NCBI RefSeq assembly: GCF_006717145.1 | Contig: NZ_VFQF01000002.1 | Location: 186,001-250,000 of the forward strand | Origin: Humibacillus xanthopallidus | GTDB taxonomy: Bacteria > Actinomycetota > Actinomycetes > Actinomycetales > Dermatophilaceae | Direction of reading: 5' to 3' | DNA length: 64,000 nt | Shown here: piece after piece, positions 61,401-64,000 of the stretch | Position numbering within the stretch: the first letter of the stretch is position 1 | Layout of the letters: the number at the start of each line of letters is the position of its first letter | The notes under the pieces: model-generated | The model's database searches: none | Told to the model about the DNA's origin: nothing | The model's input: the letters and a program-made list of their open reading frames with translations, nothing else | Made by a program: the position numbers and the translations under genes

Positions 61401-64000
61401 CGGCCTCGGCGCGGGCGCCGGCGGCAGCGCCTGCGCGACCGTCGGAGCAGCCAGCACCGAGAGCAACTGCACCCTCGAGCACAGCGACTCGGGCACGGGC
61501 GGAGCCGTGACCGCGACCATCGGCGGCACCGCGTCCATCACCGGCCTCGGCACGACGGTCGACGTCGGGGCGACACACACGCAGACCGCCACGGCGACCG
61601 CCAAGGGCGGCGGCGGTGGTGGCGTGGCGATCAGCGTCCTCAACAGCTACGCTCAGGTGCGCGGCACGACGACCTCCTCGGTCGCCACAGGCGCCACGAT
61701 CGGCACCGCCGCGAGCAAGGCCGGCGGCCTCAGCGTCACCGCCGACGACACATCGACGGCGACCTCGACGAGCATCCTCGGTGCCGGGGGAGTCGTGGCC
61801 GGCGGTGGCAGCTATGCCACGAGCTCCGTCACCCCGACGGTCACGGCCTTCATCGGCACGGCCGGCACGGCCCAGACCATCGTCCTGTCCGGTGACCTCG
61901 AGATCTCGGCCCTCTCGCACCGCGCCGAGTCCAACGCCACGGCGAAGAGCTACGGCGGCGGCGGCGTGTCGGTGGGCGTCGCGCGGTCGAACGTCACGAC
62001 GAACCCGACCGTCACGGCATACCTCGCTCGTGGAGTCGACGCCCGCATCGGCGGCAGCGCGACCGTCAAGGCGGAGTCGCGCAGCGACTCGGGCACGGGC
62101 GCGCTGCCCGACACCTACACCGCCGACGGGACGCACCAGGAGCGCACGCCCGGTGGCCAGCCCGGTGACGTCGTCAACGTCGCGAACGTCAACCTCAGCA
62201 CCAACACCGTCTACTTCCAGTCGCACGGGCTCCAGTCCGGTGACACGGTGCTCTACATCGGCACCGCGATCGGCGGGCTGACGACGGCGCGGGTCTACAC
62301 GGTCATCGGCATCGACGACAACTACCTCGCCTTCGGCAACACCTTCGCGACCGGCCAGGTCAACTCCGGCGACCTCGCCGGCGGGCCCGGCGTCGACCCC
62401 GTGCGCGACGTCATCCGCTTCGCCACCCCGCACAACTTCGTCACGGGCGACGCCGTCATCCTCTCGGGCGACGCCACCCTCAACGGCTCCATCGTCGCCG
62501 GCCAGCGGCTCTTCGTCCGCGTCATCGACGCCTACCGCATCCAGCTCTACACGACCCTCGCTGCAGCCCAGGCCGCCGCGCTGACCTTCTCGCCGAGCGC
62601 GGCCTCCGGCACGAGGATCACCCGCGGCAACACCTTCACCCCGGGGCAGCGGGTCACCTACCAGGCCCCCGCCGCGGTCGCCTTCGACCCGGGCTCGGTC
62701 GACGTCACCGGCTGCCCCGACAAGGACCACTGCTACCTCACCGACACGAACGCCAACACGATCATGGTGTCGCCGATCACCGGCTACAACACCGACGGCA
62801 ACGGCAACCCGACGACGCCGATCCAGACGCCGCACAGCTTCGTGTCCGGCCAGAAGGTGCAGTACATCGGCTCCGGCGGCACCGTCGGCGGCCTCACGAG
62901 CGGCGCCTTCTACTACGTCATCGTCGTCGACAGCTTCCGCATCCAGCTCGCCGCGTCGCGCTACCAGGCGACCTCGCACACGTACAGCTGCCCTGAGACG
63001 GGCAACCCCGGCAAGACGTGCACCGACGACCCGGTGGCGATCCCGATCTCGGCACCGAGCGCCGGGAGCCACTGGATCGTCCCCGCCCCGATCGGCGGCC
63101 TGACGAGCGGGCAGACCTACGTCGCCACGACCCCCGACAGCGCCGGCTTCGGCCTCGCGCCCATCACGTCGTATGCCGCTGACGGCAGCGCCGTCGCCGG
63201 CACCCCCATCACGTTCTCGACGTCCGAGACGTACACGATCGCCGGCAAGGGCACCTTCACCGACACCGTCGTCTTCGGCACCCAGAGCATCTGGGCGACC
63301 GGCCTGCACCTCACCCCGGCCTGCCTGACCGACGGCTGCTCCGGTCCGACCGACCAGCTCCGCATCGACCTCACGAGCGTCAGCGGCGGCACCTACGGCC
63401 TCTACCAGGGCGACCGCAACCCGCTCGACACGACGCCCCCCTCGCCGGTCTCGCTGCGCACCCTCAACCCGCCCACCGGCGACGGCGAGTCGCGCTCGTC
63501 CGCAGCCGGCGGTGGCGGCGGTGTCGTCGGGGTCACCGTGCCGACGGCCGACCTCAGCAACAGCCCGACCGCGCTCGCCTACCTCGCCGGATCGGTCACT
63601 GCCGGCGGTGACGTCACCGTCACCTCGCACGTCGAGACCAACAACACCTCGTGGGTCACCAACGGCTCCGGCGGCGTCATCGCGGTCGGCGTCGTCAACG
63701 CCAGCGTGACGGTCAACGCCAAGAGCACCGCGCTCATCGGCAGCCTCGTGACTCCGGGGGCCGCTATCTCGGGCGACTCGAGCGTCGCGCAGGTCGCAGG
63801 CTCCGGCGCGAACGTCGTCGCGGGCGGCAACGTGGCGGTCCTCGCGGACAGCAACCACCTGAGCACCGACCACGCGAGCGCCTCCGGCGGCGGGCTCGTC
63901 GGCGGCTACACCGCCGGCGCCAACACGAACATCACCGACCGGACGGCCGCCGCCACCGGCGCCGGGGCCCAGATCGCGGGCGACACCGTGCGCGTCAACG
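46495..64000 (+). CDS. giant secreted metzincin-type protease/adhesin (partial, runs off the window)
   Basis: I read this frame from 46495 to the window end (about 5,835 codons) without a stop. The N-terminus has a signal peptide (RPVRFVAAGTALVLGIAGVP; ATG 46549 is an alternative start). Residues 354-364 are HEMGHFLGLGH with a Met at 369, a metzincin zinc site, preceded by SVTIDVDAAGWGWGSG. A Thr/Pro/Ala linker with poly-Thr covers ~47625-48250. The remainder is beta-helical repeats of the type ASIGAGATV...AGGDVTVTA, as in filamentous-haemagglutinin-like adhesins. Recurring modules GGL(T/S)DG.TYY occur near 50.4, 51.9, 56.4, 56.7, 62.2-63.1 kb, and three chitin-binding-type-3-like modules at 58.3-58.8 kb. 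The anchor, if any, lies beyond the window. Confidence 0.9.
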   Translation, partial: MGLIHRLTATPSPRLGAAMRPVRFVAAGTALVLGIAGVPAAVATASAAPATAASAAAAGPVAPPLTPEQVRAGQIASQVAGVADWFLKIDDAVATQKAGYAGAKLAQSGAVAMAKVVNKAVAAGAGSRTVSVGSPSRLGGAVTTTGARTLTTTSVAGQPGTPLTTVTTTPKPPTSGSGSATPTPSPTSTGSTGSQMHCVRSADGNSVTCTSGTSPTGTPTPTSTSTATPTPAATATPSTTTSSAAATTAAPTPTTATTTTPAPALLTASSAPATPVGPDAALTDADLSAVVATVKAEWQDAYPAADFSGFSAHVGDLPDLQLGSEGSGSVTIDVDAAGWGWGSGGMSLKTAVRHEMGHFLGLGHSSGLMGSTLSPGESWPVDASNLPKPDPAPTADPAPAPAPTADPAPATSDSTPSGSASGSASSGTTSTDTAAAKATTAATTDTSATADPTPTADPTAGAGATSDPTSNPSTDPTATTDPTATPDPTTTSGATSDPATGTGPTIDPLPAPDASGTPLPPAPTAADPTTSGTTTGTTGTTTTTTTTGTTTTTATAGATTGTTTGTTGTTGTTTTTTTGTTTATPATVLAWKVVGGVLTLDAGSLPLVGTITFDRGSNTVTFSPAGGGVAVVGSTVTISLVRVVGGAGNDDLTFDVPATGVFFAFDGGGGANTVRGPPRDTSWTISGPDAGSFGVVSFIHVGHLVGAPDTKDTFTLGTQGSLTAGLDGGARGFDSLVVSGRRGVIGTTAVDHSTGTLTIDGTLLRYTGLEPIEIPTGSGEFHVTGTAGNDTIHISVAGTTLSVSSPTIETLDLSTAGLQKLVIDGLGGIDSVTFDTDLLIPGMVLDVTAETITVGSVVINTTGGATNGEVHLRAVATDNGTGTAVISAAPGATISLTGATIRSGDISIDASATSTIATTTTPITKVTITSSAQVTVKDSVLASSGDIHISSTSTVTASLQSGALASTTDPASNAAYAELNVTTNAITSLTGTTRFRAVGDVTVASSTPSTLTAAGNALVAGAGGGIAFVTLTGGAKAFIDANSPSNSAANLSVTADADHTVTTTGVASQGGATSNSTGIVYPTTPSQLLSDISTTLSPIAVAAAIAISRITTTSEAYIEPASGTFGVTTPADGSVIVHAANSTDATTTADGSSVARSASGISTAVAIAIAKAIAASHIGGSTTLKTGTVTIESPDGVHTFETKAASGIGNSVTALDSTGKSTFSLQGSVAVNVVTVDSSAMLSPNATLNASGADVTLTSGHATTSNATARPIGPFFTPQDNVEKDSNQNYTIFALPFILTHGSGLPAKTLEKVAYSNGGGTSIGGLTMNSQYYLWCPHADTLGFCIPDADGKTRIQLISGSLLIPPLDGSFVLTVDPSVAEGSDHFFYLVDSPGDAVGIGVGVGVNIVNDSDSATIGNGATLTGAHDLTLEATTDSSMTTFAKSASAGAIAVTPVVAVGISNVLTHADLGTGSLLTLTGAYAATATQTAGVDSSTSGDTTSNGAIGASVAINTADHEVTAQTARSLTAVGSAAFTASGASTTSSYSWAGTAGAPDKDTSTSGSVNGLADSYLTMGNNLAGTSGAKKGKDSSTPTAGTAEDSGASLSVAAAIAFNLVKTVSTVSLPGTVTITVDGGPLTLSSSANTDASATGDGETGTNGAVAAIGAGVGLNLATVDNLADIGAGATVRAVGVTMGATMTPTGDASPTSCTDPEADCTHTIEAGAVSASSGGGKLGVAGSVAINIVTITTSAQVKSATGLTTTVDARGGALSLGATSGSAATASATPYRDAFDPADILSDSNGNLTTIRLPYELADGNVKTGDKLVYFTGGGDPIGIVPGSSLLLCQTVTGLNPDCALKNNYTYYAIVDRPGYIQLADSFANALLGNALEFDITKTTGTAHYFVVVDSGGDNEPPKMGIGASFGMTINNVTTTAAVMDSVVLTSVDSLEIVAETDAETKAEAVSGSGGGIAISPSVGLSLSTVTTSARLGTGATLVVPGEVTLEATQHTATETVGRGDVDAETAGIALALALAIVEDEVTANVARNVTASAVSLSATGSSANDSVTDAAAPGAPKDPNAGVNKTADKWLGQGNAVSTATTGKSTKSSSTPAAATSDGKLSVAGAVTINIITTVSKAWLSDGLTVTATDGPVTLASSANTDVAGEAKGTTATKTGVGIGAGVVVNLVNMTNLATTGASTVDAHGIDVSATMTPVDNAEDPTAEPDTKHTIKADATAGASNTTDLGVAGALALNIVTASTQALVPAGATLVMHDGDVTLTAAYAEVDVAGASANPTFKACAQVLGLPCLISKKITGENNDGAGVGIGAAAAIQVLASTVTKAEIADGVSLTGGHDVTISATSERWISTVAEAGAKGGTAISPAVALIVNSGESTTARLGTGPAIDISGALTIEAVHTSDLTETQANGDVKATNVGVGMALALPIVIGWTTLAELSRSATVESASITAESRIAALAQANASSVGQEKTSSTKSADTTATDTVKNDPNAGGKGADALPKANDAAKTGSSASSAQSGQGSSAVGIAAAFGVVWVQSTNIARVVDGVTIDATGPILVGAYQLTDITSRGTGTALNTDADSTGFGIGVGFAYLDIASSALVGTGTTLSGDAITVEATTPLDETTHLPLENAVTVWGIAAAGGKGDPQIAGSAGIIVVKYVTTASVGAGSTLTSTGDLTVRAANPMGMQNLALAAGLASKGQGVGAAIAITVLTGVTTTALIDSSAATPTTTNASGATTVEATAHLSPLPFDIINDLLSEFADTIKSLPVLGMDSLQTPPFSSVALGGGAGSGDLGVGGSFIVIVGNRSTSARIGTAALVNQTDHGGTGQSVTVLARDDVSTIAVAGGIGLSTKGTGVGVAVIVAVTNQDVRASIANGAKVWAGGDVRVRAIATDPVLAAAASLGVAKQNAAAGSFIVIVQNQGSGAPGTYASIGGGPLAADRVTVTAGGDLEVSARSAIDDAGKATTIRLYAGGLAIGAGNAGIGLAASVLVRTSRVSATTGQGATLAARAATASTTPGLTVSATQLGDIMLIAIAGGAGKSVGIAGSTTVNVLTDTTTASIGADSQVNQANAGAPGRQDVVVIASDRSTIVAAAGMVAIGGTAGIGAGADVEVITKTTTSSVGDRSRITANGDVVVSAVSSEKTTSISVGGAVGGDVAIALNAGVSVINVTTTATLGANTVVVAGGNVLVTADEVLELLIVAGNVTASGSASVGAGAAVPVLTKTTTATVGDGAKVTAYGLVGRVAHGTVNSGGYTMTQQDPRFDPRGFTDGNPVQQGLDPSDPNGYAIVTPTPHGFSTGQQVIYDNGGGASIVGLTDGATYYVNVLTPTRFTLSLTARGPPIALGLPNALMGESQRFVPTNSAQPTKDASPRFIPAKDVSGNTITLPYAFTTPIATGDAVIYSSGGGTPIGGLTDGQTYYAIVLATTGPFGAQQIRLATTRDRAVSGLAITLTASSATGTSHSLVPSGVLPAPDPRTTNPQTAHLTTQTGFSGVAVTATNSDSINAIGISAGVSGTVAVNVSGTVSVITVTTTASIGASARVNCASETDCSTNVTGADPAQSVIVLAGNSFHQLGIAAAAAGAGSVAAGAGVAVGVIEITTTSSIGNNTVVNAKGDIVVEADASESFVSVAASAAIGGDAGLAGAVGVTVLDLTTSATTGTGVTLRADNNVLVLANDTTDLVLVAASLGAGVWAGFGAGVSVAVVTKTTDAHLGGNNVVVVLAKGSSAAGISDGTSTAAGSFGTKSAFHGLAVQANSSEELFGLTAGIAGGFIGIAGGIGVNIFTVVVKAFIAGGTTVNKGTSGIIAGASSNQSVVVAATDYLETLTVAGGVGVGAGGIGGGVDVGVANITVQAYLGVGSDVWANGTVEIDALATKHVQTYAVSLGGGVVGVAGSVTVWTVGTAATNTYQSAVSGPDRGVWSSGTTYEAGDIVSVGGVKYFARSRNTGKNPTSNPTVWVPRAWSSTVTYEAGDVVTYSGKTYAAKTRTIGDTPSSSPSDWSLSDQSPTGTSTGSADSLASGGGGGTGGGWGNVLGGSGSIDLWVSGTDYVQGQLVSSGGHYYVALTDITGSLVAPETDASSATPSWALSDDNYQLRQLSSTGDASTSVTGASPGGSVASSPFTQTAPPSGTSATIYGSVHAGGDVQVRATDRIDLTSLAGVAAVGLGAIGAGVAIVTLGLSTDAGIASTGSVSSGATVGVHAVLDERVDGLAAAGALGGVTISGQVVVITDSSSQSAHIDTGATVPKAVTEIAVDTVATRTISARTFGVSIAAGAVGAAIAVAVISGDTTALVGDVAIGADGAVGGLIVSSTDTIIPTNQAVSVQGGVGAAISGAVAVITYSGSTRAASGAHGTVTIGGLGVSVTATGNHAGIYANTLNIAVSAGVSAGLTLAWATNARSTDAALTSTSNVTTSGAVSVVATAWNEARADAPGGSGGAVSVVIVLPEATVSGHTRAQLDGQANGSSVTVRAAATNTASATTVLVSLSVIGGGAGAYAHSVITRDADTTACVGAFSAAGVCTASGADITSGGAVTVRAGRPDTTSTGAALTSTDLACTSSGVNTITNHGTNCASSVASGGAGGILAAATVFVSDASVDAGVGATLTGIVRSSSRTDVTATGSSSATAKTVAVSVGGYGALAGSASLATIGQTAGITAVVAATSVDSAGTATVAATGTNTATSTAGVGSGSVGLAIGVTAPTATIAAPVTASFTAGGNVKGLAVTASATNTATVDAATGAVAIAAGAAVKGDAEITGTADTSATVGQGALTVGSTGITVTATATNSATANAGGGSGGLLGITVILATAVVDAAVSASFDAAMPTGAAATGAVSVTATGTNTATASGLSVAIGLGAGTGVGAEAVIGSAAIVSATVGQNAMLRAAGAVTVAASATDKASATGNGGAGGGISISAMIPKAEDRGGAAAAFNGDLLGAASLSVTADSQNQATADLLTVAIGLGAGAGGSACATVGAASTESNCTLEHSDSGTGGAVTATIGGTASITGLGTTVDVGATHTQTATATAKGGGGGGVAISVLNSYAQVRGTTTSSVATGATIGTAASKAGGLSVTADDTSTATSTSILGAGGVVAGGGSYATSSVTPTVTAFIGTAGTAQTIVLSGDLEISALSHRAESNATAKSYGGGGVSVGVARSNVTTNPTVTAYLARGVDARIGGSATVKAESRSDSGTGALPDTYTADGTHQERTPGGQPGDVVNVANVNLSTNTVYFQSHGLQSGDTVLYIGTAIGGLTTARVYTVIGIDDNYLAFGNTFATGQVNSGDLAGGPGVDPVRDVIRFATPHNFVTGDAVILSGDATLNGSIVAGQRLFVRVIDAYRIQLYTTLAAAQAAALTFSPSAASGTRITRGNTFTPGQRVTYQAPAAVAFDPGSVDVTGCPDKDHCYLTDTNANTIMVSPITGYNTDGNGNPTTPIQTPHSFVSGQKVQYIGSGGTVGGLTSGAFYYVIVVDSFRIQLAASRYQATSHTYSCPETGNPGKTCTDDPVAIPISAPSAGSHWIVPAPIGGLTSGQTYVATTPDSAGFGLAPITSYAADGSAVAGTPITFSTSETYTIAGKGTFTDTVVFGTQSIWATGLHLTPACLTDGCSGPTDQLRIDLTSVSGGTYGLYQGDRNPLDTTPPSPVSLRTLNPPTGDGESRSSAAGGGGGVVGVTVPTADLSNSPTALAYLAGSVTAGGDVTVTSHVETNNTSWVTNGSGGVIAVGVVNASVTVNAKSTALIGSLVTPGAAISGDSSVAQVAGSGANVVAGGNVAVLADSNHLSTDHASASGGGLVGGYTAGANTNITDRTAAATGAGAQIAGDTVRVN
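58290..58800 (+). other. three chitin-binding-type-3 (CBM5/12)-like modules inside the giant protein
   Basis: Three ~40-residue segments share W/L..GTTY..GD(I/V)V...G..Y.A...........W.. spacing: VWSSGTTYEAGDIVSVGG with KYFARS; AWSSTVTYEAGDVVTYSG with TYAAKT; LWVSGTDYVQGQLVSSGG with YYVALT. They start near 58299, 58419 and 58662. The aromatic and Gly spacing is that of CBM5/12 chitin/cellulose-binding modules. Confidence 0.7.

Noticed and set aside
46495-64000. Very long open frames on the minus strand across the giant gene (several of 700-1,280 codons)
   Set aside because: Their translations are rich in Arg, Gly, Asp and His with no recognisable domains, as expected for the antisense of G+C-rich, strongly biased codons. 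The plus-strand frame is continuous and has signal peptide, protease site and repeats.

Overview
The window is high-GC DNA, roughly 70% G+C by eye, with densely packed genes on both strands, many ATGA/GTGA overlaps and several genes lacking a ribosome binding site but carrying a TAnnnT-like box just upstream. Two PPOX-class F420-type proteins, an Lsr2-like DNA-binding tail, a stearoyl-ACP-type desaturase, a LigD-type end-joining ligase and a fruR-fruK-fruA-ptsH-ptsI cluster all point to a soil-type actinobacterium. The Intrasporangiaceae/Dermatophilaceae neighbourhood is my best guess, from style rather than from any search. I see no rRNA, tRNA, CRISPR array, transposase or phage integrase.

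Layout. 0-5.4 kb: the 3' end of a large secreted cadherin-like/beta-helix protein, followed by three paralogous tail-collar (MdpB-like) proteins and a GNAT enzyme. Facing them are two small proteins resembling the DUF6916 family, one with a Tat signal. 5.5-20.7 kb: mixed housekeeping and membrane genes, including an FNT channel beside ornithine aminotransferase, a cyclic-2,3-diphosphoglycerate-synthetase-like GTPase with two membrane proteins, Tat-exported PhoD, a monoacylglycerol-lipase-like hydrolase, an MpaB-family oxygenase, a flavodoxin, a PRC-barrel protein and a dienelactone hydrolase. 21-27 kb: a complete fructose PTS cluster from regulator to EI, closed by a strong hairpin. 27-46 kb: a PPOX protein, a HEAT-glycosyltransferase fusion with a second glycosyltransferase, DoxX, desaturase, O-methyltransferase, an ERCC4-Lsr2 nuclease, a VapBC toxin-antitoxin, an alcohol dehydrogenase, a ribosome-hibernation-like protein, a LigD-type ligase and several small envelope proteins.

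46.5 kb to the end: one uninterrupted reading frame of more than 5,800 codons that leaves the window still open. It encodes a secreted protein with a signal peptide, a metzincin zinc site (HEMGHFLGLGH), a long Thr/Pro-rich linker and thousands of residues of beta-helical adhesin repeats. Embedded in these are chitin-binding-type-3-like modules.

Two features cut across the gene map. Several families of hairpin-rich intergenic repeats sit between operons (32-bp period, 171-bp period, ~102-bp units and a 24-bp unit). A short motif, GTATGCC/GGCATAC, occurs far more often than base composition predicts. It appears in all reading frames and in intergenic DNA, and accounts for otherwise rare ATA and TAT codons.
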